From Spirosoma lacussanchae (lineage in GTDB: Bacteria > Bacteroidota > Bacteroidia > Cytophagales > Spirosomataceae), in NCBI RefSeq assembly GCF_005870035.1, contig NZ_SWJG01000001.1, positions 310,001 through 374,000 on the forward strand: 64,000 nt of DNA, read 5' to 3'. The position numbers were made by a program, and so were the translations under genes. The notes under the pieces are model-generated. The model searched no databases. It saw only the letters and a list, made by a program, of their open reading frames with translations, and was not told where the DNA came from. Below are positions 18,501 to 27,158 of the stretch, piece after piece. Within the stretch, counting starts at the first letter, position 1; every line of letters starts with the position of its first letter.

Positions 18501-21500
18501 TCGAGCCACGGGGCTGTTCGCTGACGAGCCGCCCCCGCGAGCTGACTACCTGCAGCACGTCGGCCAGCGAGAAAACACCGGCCAGGTGAGCCGCCACAAA
18601 CTCCCCGATGCTGTGGCCGCAGAGGACCGACGGCTGGATACCCCAGTGCATCCAGAGTCTGGCCAGGGCGTATTCAGTAATGAACAGGGCGGGCTGGGTG
18701 TAGCGGGTGTCGTTGAGCCGGGCTTCGGCATCCGCATCGGCCACATCGGGGTACATCACTGTCCGGATGTCGCGGTCGAGCTGGCCGGTCAGCAGGTCGG
18801 CGCATTCGTCGACGGCCTGTCGGAAAACCGGCTCATTCTCGTACAGTGGCCGACCCATGTTGAGGTACTGCGCGCCCTGGCCGGGAAACATAAAGACAAT
18901 GTCGTCGGGTACCTGCCGAACGGGTGGTGCGGTCTGCACGGCAGGGTTTGTCAGGCTGTCGAGCAGGTCGGCCGTCGTGTCTGCCACCACGAACCGGCGG
19001 TGGGCCAGGGCGGGGCGGGTCGTATGCAGCGTATAGGCGATGTCGGCCAGGGCGGGTGCCCCGGCGGTTGCGAGGGCGTCGGCCAGCTTTTGGGCATAGG
19101 CATCACGGCTGTCTGCCGACCTGGCCGACCAGCTGATCAGCTGCGCGGGCCGTACCGGAGCCGTTGACGGGGCGGGTTGGGGCTGGTCGGCTTCTTTCAG
19201 CACCACATGTACGTTGGTACCGCCAATGCCGAATGAACTGACGCCCGCCCGACGGACCGACTCGCCCGACCAGTCGGCCAGTTGGGTGTTGACGAAAAAC
19301 GGGCTGTTGGCGAAGTCGATGGCCGGGTTCGGCCGCTCGAAACCCAGCGACGCGGGTAGTTTCTGATGGTGGAGCGAGAGGGCGGTTTTGATGAGCCCGG
19401 CCACGCCAGCGGCTGCGGTCAGGTGACCGAAGTTGCTTTTTACGGAGCCGATTGCGCAGAACTGTCGACTGGTCTGTTCGCCAAACGCCATCGTCAGCCC
19501 TTCGATCTCAATGGGGTCGCCGATGGGCGTGGCCGTACCATGGGCTTCTACGTAGCTGATCGTTGCCGGATCGACCCCCCCGTCGGCATAGGCCGCCCGG
19601 ATGGCCGCAGCCTGCCCTTCGGCGTTAGGGGCCGAGAAACTGCCCTTACCAGCGCCATCGTTGTTGACACCAACACCTTCGATAATAGCCCAGATGGTAT
19701 CCCCGTCGCGCCGGGCGGCTTCGGCCCGTTTGAGCAGAACCACCCCAGCCCCGTCGCTGAATACGGTGCCGGTAGAGCCCGCGTTGAATGGGCGGGTATG
19801 CCCGTCGCTGCTGAGCATAGAGCCTTCCTGGTATAGATGGCCGCTGTTGATCGGGGCTGTAATGCTGGCGCCACCCGCCAGAGCTACCTCACACTGGCCG
19901 CTTCGGAGGCTCTGCACGGCCTGGGCTACCGCCAGTAGCGATGTTGAGCAGGCCGAAAAGACGCTGACGGCCGGTCCCTTGAGGTCCAGCGTGTAGGCGG
20001 TTCGGGTAGCGATGTAATCTTTTTCATTCAGTAGTTCGACCTGAAACGGCCCCGCAGCCGCTACCAGCTCGTGGTTGGGCAGTACGTTGTTGAGGAAGTA
20101 GGTGTTCTTCCCGGTACCGGCAAAGACACCCACCCGGCCGCCGTACTGTTGCGGCAGGTAGCCCGTCTGTTCGAGGGCTTCCCAGGCTATTTCGAGGAAT
20201 ACGCGCTGCTGCGGGTCCATGAGCCGGGCCTGGTTGGGCGCCAGTCCGAAAAATCCGGCATCGAACAGTTCGGCTCCTTCGATAACGCCCCGCGCTTTTA
20301 CGTACAGGGAATCGGTCCGGAACGAGTTCGGAACGGCACCGTCCAGCTCGTCTTCGGTGAAGAAGCGGGTGGTTTCGCGGCCTTCGGTCAGCAGGTTCCA
20401 GAACGCTTCGATGGTGCTGGCCCCCGGAAAACGGCCCGCCATGCCGATAATGGCAATCTCGGCCGAAGCCTCAGGTTGGGCCAGTGCTTCGGGGAAGTGG
20501 GCCGGGCTGTCGGGGCCGGTAGCCTGGCTCAGATACCGGGCTATACCGGCCGGGGTCGGAAACTGGTAGAGCTTGGTAATGGGTAGCGTTAGTTGCTGTT
20601 GTTTCAGCCCCGCTACTGTTTGCTGCGCCAGCAACGAGTTGCCGCCCAGGGTGAAAAAATTATCATCAACGCCGACCTGATCGATCGCCAGCAGCCGCGT
20701 CCAGAGCGAGCAGATGGTGCGTTCGAGGGGCGTTTTGGGGGCGCGGTAGGCGCCGGCCGACTCCGGCCGTTTCAGTTCGGGGGCGGGGAGGAGTTTCTTA
20801 TCGACCTTGTCGCTAATGGTGCGGGGCAGCCTGTCCATCCAGACAAAAGCCGACGGCATCATATAGTCGGTTACGCGCTGCTCCAGTTCGCGCCGGATCA
20901 GCGCATCGTCGGGCTGGCCCGTAACCGATACCAGATACGCGACGATCTGTTTCTGGCCGTTGCCGCCATCGCGCACCATTACCGACGATTCGGCCAGGAG
21001 CGGAATTTGCCGGAGGGCGGCTTCGATCTCGCCGAGTTCAACCCGGTTGCCGCGAATCTTGACCATGTCGTCGCGCCGACCCGCAAACTCCAGGGTGCCG
21101 TCGGGGCGGTAGCGGGCCATATCGCCGGTGCGGTACACCCGGTATTCACCCTGTTGCGGGTGTTGCCACTGAATGAACCGATCGGCGGTCAGGTCGGGCT
21201 GGTTCAGGTAGCCCGCGGCCAGGCAGTTGCCCGCAATCAGGATTTCGCCCGCTTCGCCGTTGGGCAGCAGGGTAAGGTCTTCATCAACAATGAACAGCCC
21301 GGCATCGACAATGGGCCAGCCCATGGGCGGAATAGTGGGCCAGGCCGACGCGTTGCCTTTCATCCGGTATTCGGTCACCCAGATGCTGGCTTCGGCCGGG
21401 CCGTAGACGTTCATCATCGTACAGTCGGGCAGGGCCTCGAAGAACGTCCGCATGGCCGGGGTGAGCTTCAGCTGCTCGCCCCCCATGGTGATTTCGCGCA

Positions 21501-22296
21501 GCTCGTCGGGAAAGCGGTTTTCGGCAATGGCCGCTTCGCAGAGGTACTGGATGGCCACGTAGGGCAGGTACGAGCGGTTGATGTGATGATCGCGTACGAA
21601 TGCCAGCAACCGACCCGCGTCGAGCCGGTCGGCGTTGTCGATCAGGTGGACGGTGCCGCCGGTGCTGAGGGGTAAAAACAGCTCCTGCGACGATACGTCG
21701 AACGTCAGGTGGCAGAACTGCAGGGTGTTGACACCCATGCCTACGATGCCGTGCCGACGCTGCCAGTCCATCAGCCGGATCAGGCCGGTATGCAGCTGAC
21801 AAACGCCTTTTGGCTGCCCCGTCGAGCCGGAGGTATACAGTACGCAGACCACCTCGTTCCGGTGCGTCACAGCCTGCGGGGCTACCTCATGATCGAGATC
21901 GGCCCGGACAACCGTCAGCCCCAGCGTCTCAAAAACACTGGCATCGACCCCGATCGACACGCCCGTTTTCAGGCCCGAGTCGGTAATGATCCGGCGGAGT
22001 CGTTGTTCGGGGTGCTCAGGGTCGAGCGGTAGGTACGCTTTGCCGGCTTTCACGATGGCCAGCACGCCAATGACCATCTCGAGGCAACGCCGGGTGCTGA
22101 TGGCCACGTAGTCGGCAGTAGGGTCCTGTTGCAGAATGACCTGAGCCAGCGCATCGGCGCGGTCGTTCAGCTGCCGGTAGGTTAGCCGGGTGTTGTTATG
22201 CACCACCGCTACCCGGTCCGGATGGTCGGCAGCGACGCGTTCAACGAGTTGATGAACCAGCGGGAAAGATGTTACGGGAAGGCCGGTTGGTGTCAT
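15592..22296 (-). CDS. Hybrid NRPS-PKS: A-PCP-KS-AT-ACP-aminotransferase
   Basis: The protein has 2234 aa if the ATG at 22296 is used (a GTG at 22335 is an alternative). The domains in order are: adenylation (about 15-500, YTSGSTGQPKG at 154-164); PCP (DDNFFTLGGNS, Ser554); ketosynthase (about 613-1035, Cys783, His919, His958); acyltransferase (about 1134-1430, Ser1229 in GHSIGEF, and HAFH at 1325-1328, the malonyl-CoA signature); ACP (GLDS, Ser1556); a Pro/Ala-rich linker (about 1603-1684); and a class III PLP aminotransferase (about 1775-2180, FDEVITGF with Asp1987, Lys2015). There is no condensation domain at the front, so this is a starter module. There is no ketoreductase, so the beta-keto group made by the PKS would be converted to a beta-amine, as in iturin/mycosubtilin- and microcystin-type lines. 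The next enzyme begins with the condensation domain. Adenylation positions read D-V-Q-Y-I-M-V-I-W; I do not assign a substrate. Confidence 0.95.
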   Translation of the reverse strand: MTPTGLPVTSFPLVHQLVERVAADHPDRVAVVHNNTRLTYRQLNDRADALAQVILQQDPTADYVAISTRRCLEMVIGVLAIVKAGKAYLPLDPEHPEQRLRRIITDSGLKTGVSIGVDASVFETLGLTVVRADLDHEVAPQAVTHRNEVVCVLYTSGSTGQPKGVCQLHTGLIRLMDWQRRHGIVGMGVNTLQFCHLTFDVSSQELFLPLSTGGTVHLIDNADRLDAGRLLAFVRDHHINRSYLPYVAIQYLCEAAIAENRFPDELREITMGGEQLKLTPAMRTFFEALPDCTMMNVYGPAEASIWVTEYRMKGNASAWPTIPPMGWPIVDAGLFIVDEDLTLLPNGEAGEILIAGNCLAAGYLNQPDLTADRFIQWQHPQQGEYRVYRTGDMARYRPDGTLEFAGRRDDMVKIRGNRVELGEIEAALRQIPLLAESSVMVRDGGNGQKQIVAYLVSVTGQPDDALIRRELEQRVTDYMMPSAFVWMDRLPRTISDKVDKKLLPAPELKRPESAGAYRAPKTPLERTICSLWTRLLAIDQVGVDDNFFTLGGNSLLAQQTVAGLKQQQLTLPITKLYQFPTPAGIARYLSQATGPDSPAHFPEALAQPEASAEIAIIGMAGRFPGASTIEAFWNLLTEGRETTRFFTEDELDGAVPNSFRTDSLYVKARGVIEGAELFDAGFFGLAPNQARLMDPQQRVFLEIAWEALEQTGYLPQQYGGRVGVFAGTGKNTYFLNNVLPNHELVAAAGPFQVELLNEKDYIATRTAYTLDLKGPAVSVFSACSTSLLAVAQAVQSLRSGQCEVALAGGASITAPINSGHLYQEGSMLSSDGHTRPFNAGSTGTVFSDGAGVVLLKRAEAARRDGDTIWAIIEGVGVNNDGAGKGSFSAPNAEGQAAAIRAAYADGGVDPATISYVEAHGTATPIGDPIEIEGLTMAFGEQTSRQFCAIGSVKSNFGHLTAAAGVAGLIKTALSLHHQKLPASLGFERPNPAIDFANSPFFVNTQLADWSGESVRRAGVSSFGIGGTNVHVVLKEADQPQPAPSTAPVRPAQLISWSARSADSRDAYAQKLADALATAGAPALADIAYTLHTTRPALAHRRFVVADTTADLLDSLTNPAVQTAPPVRQVPDDIVFMFPGQGAQYLNMGRPLYENEPVFRQAVDECADLLTGQLDRDIRTVMYPDVADADAEARLNDTRYTQPALFITEYALARLWMHWGIQPSVLCGHSIGEFVAAHLAGVFSLADVLQVVSSRGRLVSEQPRGSMLSVRKNADLIRAMLPETLSIAAINSKNLCVVAGPDDAVSEFARQLSDQEIPNKRLPTSHAFHSAMMDPVADALESQVARVPLNRPRKPIISTLTGTLLTDARATDPHYWARHMRETVQFAGALDTMLAFDNPLLFDLGPGKISATLARQQAAGKPVPVLTGLETTTDWAVTCRSMLTTLGQFWQLGLTPDWTAFYAGQPQHRVLLPTYAFSKQRCWVDPPAPVTYPQSAPSPAEPLPTHTTSTEPTHLPVPPMRNVVLLNRINELLEDASGIDLAGVQPSMSFVEIGLDSLLLTQVATTLRREFNVPITFRQLSTDYQSPQELAAYLDKALPADQFQPAPVQATPAPAPAPAPIVAPAPAPVYATPPVSVGSDTALGLIAQQLQLLAKQVALLQAGTPAPPVPAAAPAPQPAPVLNGHMNGTNGAAHAAPNGKAISIPNGQAVDISPEEAAELKKPFGATARIDRQTANLTNRQHTFLKQLTARYTQKTAESKAYTEQHRDQMADPRVVSGFRPLTKEIVYPIVVNRSRGTRLWDVDGNEYIDVLNGFGSNFFGYQPDYIREALHRQIDNGFEVGPQHELAGTVSQLICEMTGADRAALCSTGSEAVLGAMRMARTITGRSLIVAFTGSYHGIMDEVLVRGTKKLKSFPAAAGIMPEAVQNMLILEYGTDESLRIIRERASELAAVLVEPVQSRRPEFLPVDFLKEVRAITASAGTALIFDEVITGFRMHVGGMQAVLDIRADIATYGKVVGAGLPIGVIAGKKAFMDALDGGTWQYGDNSVPEVGVTYFAGTFVRHPLALAAAHASLTHIRENSPRLQEGLTHKTTWLADQMNAICQTRQLPFFVAHYGSLWKIKFRDEAPYTELLFTLMREKGIHIWDGFPCFMTEAHTDADLDAVLAAFSESVNALIEAGFMRGSLPAPAAPQGQLLTANQPPIPGARLGRDRQGNPAWFVANPDLPGKYMQVNN

Positions 22297-22348
22297 GGAG
22301 AAAGAAAGGTTTTCCACCCGGTAGCATTGCTGCACCGGGTAGCGTCGT

Positions 22349-24538
22349 CTACGTCATATTCCGCTGGGTGTACAGTGAGTTCTCAGACTGAATGGGAGCC
22401 AGCTTGGCGTCGTCACGCCCCGGCACGTCCATGTAGTTGCCACCCACCCGGTTCAGTATCAGCAGCATGGGCTGGTTGGTGACACGGGCGTAGAGGCTGA
22501 GCAGTTGTTTTTCGGCGCGGGTCCAGGCCGTGTTGGCGTCGATGACGAGCAGCGACAGGGCGCTCCGTTTCAGCAGGAATACCGGAATTTGATGGTCGAT
22601 CAGCGACGGCAGTTCCAGCAGAATCCGGTCGTAGCGGGTGGCGTCGAAATCCTGACTGGCGTCGAGCAGGTAGCTGATGTCCGTTACGTTCATGAAGTCG
22701 GGCCGGATGGTATAGGGCAGGAACGTAATGCCGTTCCGCACCTCGCGCTGTTCGTTGCCTTTCTGGCGGGGGTAGCAGTAGGCCACCTGCTGGTCGGCGT
22801 CGTTATACAGTTGAGCCAGCCCGTTGGCGACCCACGATTTCCCCTGCTTCGGGCGGATACTGAACAGGGTAATAATGGGTGGATAGGGCGATGACGTGGC
22901 CTGGGTTATCTCGATGTGAATGGCGTTGAACAACCGTTCAAACATGCTGCGGCTGGCCCAGGTCACCTTCGAGTACACATTCGGCTTGCTTACCGTCGGG
23001 AACACAGCTGTAACGGGCATACCGACCATCTGCTCGGCCTGATCGGGCGAGTGAATTTTTTTGTCGAGCCAGAAGCGCAGCGCCGTCAGCACCAGCGCCA
23101 GGAACAGCCCCACCCCAAAACCAATGGCAACGAGCTGCCAGCGCTTGGCGGCCTGGGGCACAAGCGGGAAATAAGGGGCGTCGAGGACTTCGAGCGTACC
23201 ACCAATTTTAACATCCTGCCGGCGCATGCGGGACTGATCGACGTTCTGTAGCAGGTCGAGGTATTCTTTTTCGGCTACGGCCAGTTCGCGCTGGAGCTGC
23301 CGGAGCTGGGTGCCGAGTGGGCTGTACTCGTTAAGTTTCGCCTGGTACTCGTCCATGCGTTTCTTGTAAGTCCGCAGGCGGGCGTTCGATTCTTCATACT
23401 CCAGAATCTTGGTCATCCGGTCGTTGGCCATGCTCTGGGCGGGCAGGGCGTCGGGAGCACTGGCTGCGGCATCGTACTTCTGGGCGCTCAGTTTGAGCTC
23501 TTCGCTGGCCTGGGTAACGGCGGCCTGGAGCCGGGTAATGATATGCCGGGGCTGGTTGTAGGCGCGGGCGTTGGCCAGCTGGTTCTCGGCGTCGGCCAGT
23601 TTTTTCTGTTTAAGGCTCAGGTCGGAGTTGGCCGACCGAACGCTTCCCTGCTGACCCATCCGGCGGTCGAGGGCGTCGATGGCGGCTTTGGCCGCATCCC
23701 GGCGCATCAGCTCCTGGTTATATTCGGTACTCAGCAGCTCTTTGGACGCCGACACGTTTTTCGACTCAGAGTCGAAGTCAAGCACCTTGTGCTGAATATT
23801 GAAGGCGCGCAGCCGTCCTTCGGCTTCGTCGAGGTTTTGCTTGGCTTTGGCCAGTTTACCTTCATAATAGCCAACGACCGAGTTGGTTTCGGAGGTTTTG
23901 AAGAGCGAATACCGCTCGTTCAGCATGTCGATGGCGTAGCGAAGGGTGCGCTGGGCAACGGCCGGATCGTCAGACTCATACTCCATCAGCAGGATGTCGT
24001 TGGTTGCTTTGCGGGCGGTTGCTTTCAGGGTTTCGGTCAGGTGCCGCAGCGAGTAGTACGAATTGGAAGTCAGCAGTAGCTCTTTGATGGGGTTAGCCAT
24101 CTGCGCTTTCGACAGGCTGTCGAGGGCCGTAATCAGCAGGGCCGGGTCGCCTTCGAGGGGGAGCTGGTAGCGCAGACTGGGCGGTACGGCCTGTTGTAGT
24201 TGCTGAAAGCCACCGGCTCCCAGGATCAGACTGTCGGGCTGTTGCAGACGCAGGTGGTCGGCCAGCAGGTGAATGCCGACCTGGAGCATGGTCTCCTTCG
24301 AATAAAGGGTAGTGAGCAGGTTGTCGAAAGCACTGGCTGAGCGGTCGCCATACGCAGCCTGCTTGTCCGATAACAGCGAATAGCCCGAGGCCAGGCCCGT
24401 ATAGAGCGTAGCTTCTGACTTGTAGACTTTGGGTTCGTTCCGGGTGGCGTACCAGGCGGTTCCGGCCGTGATACAGGGAATCAGAACGAACAAAGGCAGA
24501 TGTTGCTTCAGTAAACGAAGAAAAACACTAATATTCAT
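22349..24538 (-). CDS. Wzz/GumC-like polysaccharide chain-length protein with degenerate kinase domain
   Basis: This 729-aa protein has a first membrane helix at about 14-31. A long periplasmic part follows, with extended coiled coil (about 220-450, rich in Lys, Glu and Gln), then a second helix at about 467-490 and a cytoplasmic domain to the end. This is the layout of polysaccharide co-polymerases fused to a BY-kinase-like domain. The cytoplasmic part keeps a P-loop-like RPKQGKSW (about 560-568), but I see no convincing Walker A' Asp motif and no C-terminal tyrosine cluster, so kinase activity is doubtful. Such proteins control chain length and export of surface polysaccharide. It lies 9 bp after the TolC-like gene and 52 bp before the NRPS-PKS, so it is probably in one operon with both. 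Confidence 0.85.
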   Translation of the reverse strand: MNISVFLRLLKQHLPLFVLIPCITAGTAWYATRNEPKVYKSEATLYTGLASGYSLLSDKQAAYGDRSASAFDNLLTTLYSKETMLQVGIHLLADHLRLQQPDSLILGAGGFQQLQQAVPPSLRYQLPLEGDPALLITALDSLSKAQMANPIKELLLTSNSYYSLRHLTETLKATARKATNDILLMEYESDDPAVAQRTLRYAIDMLNERYSLFKTSETNSVVGYYEGKLAKAKQNLDEAEGRLRAFNIQHKVLDFDSESKNVSASKELLSTEYNQELMRRDAAKAAIDALDRRMGQQGSVRSANSDLSLKQKKLADAENQLANARAYNQPRHIITRLQAAVTQASEELKLSAQKYDAAASAPDALPAQSMANDRMTKILEYEESNARLRTYKKRMDEYQAKLNEYSPLGTQLRQLQRELAVAEKEYLDLLQNVDQSRMRRQDVKIGGTLEVLDAPYFPLVPQAAKRWQLVAIGFGVGLFLALVLTALRFWLDKKIHSPDQAEQMVGMPVTAVFPTVSKPNVYSKVTWASRSMFERLFNAIHIEITQATSSPYPPIITLFSIRPKQGKSWVANGLAQLYNDADQQVAYCYPRQKGNEQREVRNGITFLPYTIRPDFMNVTDISYLLDASQDFDATRYDRILLELPSLIDHQIPVFLLKRSALSLLVIDANTAWTRAEKQLLSLYARVTNQPMLLILNRVGGNYMDVPGRDDAKLAPIQSENSLYTQRNMT

Positions 24539-24547
24539 ACCCGCTCA

Positions 24548-25372
24548 TTAGTATCGTTTCAGCCGCTGGATGGGGGTTCCCATCAAGGCTTCGAACAAGT
24601 GTACACTTTTCAGAAAATCGCCTTTGACTTGCTCGGTAGTGGCTTTTGCCTGTACGTAGGCCGTTGTGGCACTGGCCAGCTGACCGGTGGTTATTTTGCC
24701 TTTCTGCAACTCGGCCTCGGCTACCCGGAGCGCGGCCAGTGATGCCTGCTCGTCGATGAGTCGGGTTTTCAGAATCTGCTGGGCCGTGATCATGTCCTGG
24801 TAAATGCTGATCAGCTGCTGCTTCAGCTCCAGCTCGGCAATGTCTTTCTGAACCAGGGAGGCCTTGTAATTAGCGTCGGCCTGCCGGATGAGGTGTTTCC
24901 GTCCGAAGACGTCGAACAGCGAGACCCGAAGTTCGACCCCCGCCCGATACCCGTTGGCAATTTGTCCGATAGGATTCGTATTTAGATCAGGTGAGCCGCT
25001 GGCGATGAGAACCTGGTTGCCGCCCGAGTAGTTGCCAAAGCCCGAAACGTTCTGCAGGATCTGGGTGCGCGCAACGCCCTGAGACGCTTTCAGGACGCTG
25101 GATACCTCATTCTGGTATTTGATCGCGGGCGAATAGGCAACGGCAATCTTTACCAGCTCATCGAAGGGCAGGAGCTGTACGGCAATGTCCTGGTTCACGT
25201 CGAGGTAGAGCGTATCACTGGCCAGCCCCGATGAGCGCCCGAACGATACCAGTCCCCGCCCGCCCCGGCTCTGCCCGAACCCAGCCGTCAACGTCCACAA
25301 TAGTCCGACAACAACAAGCAAGCTAATTCGGTATACAGTACGCAATGGTTGCCTACGAAAGCAGATGTTCAT
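24548..25372 (-). CDS. Short TolC-family outer-membrane protein
   Basis: The 274-aa protein starts with a basic stretch and a hydrophobic signal peptide ending LTAGFGQ. The mature part contains FDELVKIAVAYSPAIKYQ, a VELRVSLFDVFGR strand region and a long helix, LIRQADANYKASLVQKDIAELELKQQL, followed by AALRVAEAELQKGKITTGQLASA. These are features of the outer-membrane efflux protein (TolC/OEP) repeat. Full TolC proteins have about 420-480 aa and two repeats; this one has one, so it is either a truncated relative or a half-size form found with polysaccharide loci. It is the first gene of the run that continues into the Wzz-like gene and the two synthetases, and could be an export partner for either product. 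Confidence 0.75.
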   Translation of the reverse strand: MNICFRRQPLRTVYRISLLVVVGLLWTLTAGFGQSRGGRGLVSFGRSSGLASDTLYLDVNQDIAVQLLPFDELVKIAVAYSPAIKYQNEVSSVLKASQGVARTQILQNVSGFGNYSGGNQVLIASGSPDLNTNPIGQIANGYRAGVELRVSLFDVFGRKHLIRQADANYKASLVQKDIAELELKQQLISIYQDMITAQQILKTRLIDEQASLAALRVAEAELQKGKITTGQLASATTAYVQAKATTEQVKGDFLKSVHLFEALMGTPIQRLKRY

Positions 25373-25607
25373 TCAGAATAAAGGTTTTTGGCTACGCTGA
25401 CAGCGTCAGTTTCTCAACGACTGAATCAGCGGGTATCCAAGTTACTGTTTTGTTGCTTATGAATCGTCTAATTTTATTGTTCGGTGGTTACTGGCTGAGA
25501 GGCTGTTACCGGCAATCCACCCGGTTGCGGGGTCAGGACTATTGTTTGGACTAGCTGTCTTCGATTCTGTCACTCTATATAGTTAATATACTTTTTTCCC
25601 TTCTTTT
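25373..25607. other. Intergenic region before the TolC-Wzz-NRPS operon
   Basis: These 235 bp separate two minus-strand genes and should hold the operon promoter. I found no perfect TAnnTTTG element on the minus strand and no strong hairpin. The part next to 25607 is AT-rich and includes TATATAGTTAATATA. Confidence 0.4.
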
Positions 25608-26816
25608 TCAGGGTACATGCACGTCTGGTGAGCCCGTATGGGGGGTATGCATAAACCGTTTGAAGGCCTTTCGCATGTTCAGGACAGCCCGCCCGAAGCT
25701 CAGCATCAGCATCGGAATCAGCATTAGTTCGCGCAGGGTGACGCGCTGACGCAGATAGGCTGGTATCGAGATAAACAGGCTGAAACAGAGGGTGATCAGC
25801 AGGGCCATCGGAGCGGCCCACAAGGCCGGGTTGAACGTCAGCAGGGCCAGGAGCGTACAGAGTCCCAACACGCCCAGCAGAAGCACACGCGGTAAAACAA
25901 CCTGCCGAAGCATACTCAGGGCGGGTGTGGGGCGACCCTTCCATAATTCAGCCAGGCCTTTCTTGTAATACAGGCGCAGAAACTGAAACTGGGCCGCAAT
26001 CCAGCGGGTGCGCTGGTTCTCGAAGATGGCTCGCTGGGCTACTTTTTCATCGTATATGTAGGCCTGCTCCAGATAGCCAATGATGTAACCATTCAGTTCA
26101 ACATTTATCTCCAGTTCCTTATCGTAGCCGCCCATGGTCCGGAGGTTGGTCATGCAGGCCTTCATGAGCCGCAAATCGAAGGCCATGCCCGACCCGATCA
26201 CCGGCGACGACAGGCCCAGCGACCGGGTACCTTTCCGGAAAATATGGTTGTTGATCTCTTCGCTGATGGCGTCGAGCAGCGCCACCCCGGTATTGGTATT
26301 TTTGGCTACCCGGTGGCCCTGTACGGCTCGCCAGCCCTGCTCGAAAGCCGCGTTGATCCGGACCAGAAAGTCGGGTGCCATGATATTGTCGGCGTCGGCC
26401 ACCACCATGATATCGTACTGACCGTCAGGAATCCGGGCAAGGGCCGCGTTGAGCGCTTTGGCCACCGTCGATACCTCAAAGGACACCTCCATAACCCGAA
26501 TGGGCAGATCGGCCAGCCCGGCCAGGGTAGCCGGCTGCATGGAGTCGGCAATGATAATCAGGTCGAACAGCTCGGCGGGGTACTGCTGGCGGAGGTTGGC
26601 CTTTACCGAGTCAATAATAACCGCATCTTCCTTATAGGCAGGGATCAGGACGCCGATCCGGCGCAGCCGGGGCGTTTGAGGGAGTGGGCCGCTGTCATCG
26701 GCTTTGCCCAGCCGACCCGCTACGGCAAACAGCAGAACATACAGGACCGTCAGCGCCAGAAAGCTCAGAAAGCCAAAATAAGCCAGATAAACGAGCGACA
26801 TCGAAGTAAAGTACAT
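25608..26816 (-). CDS. Glycosyltransferase family 2 with N- and C-terminal membrane helices
   Basis: The protein has 402 aa from the ATG at 26816. That start is chosen because the first helix (YLAYFGFLSFLALTVLYVLLFAVAGRL) then begins as in the paralogue at 59056-60240; the track start at 26867 adds unsupported residues. The catalytic domain shows IGVLIPAYKED, IIIADSMQP, VVADADNIMAPDF (DxD) and QRTRWIAAQFQFLR, a QxxRW motif as in processive or membrane-embedded family 2 enzymes. About three hydrophobic segments follow. Both paralogues end in a similar HTPHTG/HTPHSA motif. It should build or extend a glycan at the inner membrane. It is separated by 235 bp from the TolC-Wzz-NRPS operon. Confidence 0.88.
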   Translation of the reverse strand: MYFTSMSLVYLAYFGFLSFLALTVLYVLLFAVAGRLGKADDSGPLPQTPRLRRIGVLIPAYKEDAVIIDSVKANLRQQYPAELFDLIIIADSMQPATLAGLADLPIRVMEVSFEVSTVAKALNAALARIPDGQYDIMVVADADNIMAPDFLVRINAAFEQGWRAVQGHRVAKNTNTGVALLDAISEEINNHIFRKGTRSLGLSSPVIGSGMAFDLRLMKACMTNLRTMGGYDKELEINVELNGYIIGYLEQAYIYDEKVAQRAIFENQRTRWIAAQFQFLRLYYKKGLAELWKGRPTPALSMLRQVVLPRVLLLGVLGLCTLLALLTFNPALWAAPMALLITLCFSLFISIPAYLRQRVTLRELMLIPMLMLSFGRAVLNMRKAFKRFMHTPHTGSPDVHVP

Positions 26817-27158
26817 GAGAGTGAATGTGAAATTCGGCCATAAATCATGAATAACCAATCTGAGCACTCAAGATTGACCAGACGGTTGGTAAGTATGTCA
26901 ATCAAGTAGTTAGACTTCGTTTCCGTAAATCCGTCAAGTACCCGCTAAAAAATGTTAGAAATATTTAGTTTACTTTAATGACCGGTCAGCAATAACAGGT
27001 ACTCGTCATAGCCCAAAATAGGCCTGTCAGAGCAAAAAGCGACCTTGGGGTTCAGACGGTTAGCAATTTTTTCCCGTATAGGCATTTCTGGCAAACATTT
27101 CGCTATACTCCCAACGTTATGCCTATACTACGACATCAGAGTTAGCGGGTTAAAACGA
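26817..27158. other. Divergent intergenic region, no gene
   Basis: This AT-rich 342-bp gap between divergent genes should contain both promoters. A GATTGAC/GTCAATC inverted repeat lies at 26872-26878 and 26897-26903, with an 18-bp spacer, and could be an operator. No perfect TAnnTTTG element was found and no credible reading frame is present. Confidence 0.45.

Noticed and set aside
27045..27158. Longer N-terminus for the S41 protease starting at a TTG
   Set aside because: The added residues do not resemble a signal or any conserved region; the ATG at 27159 fits the membrane anchor.
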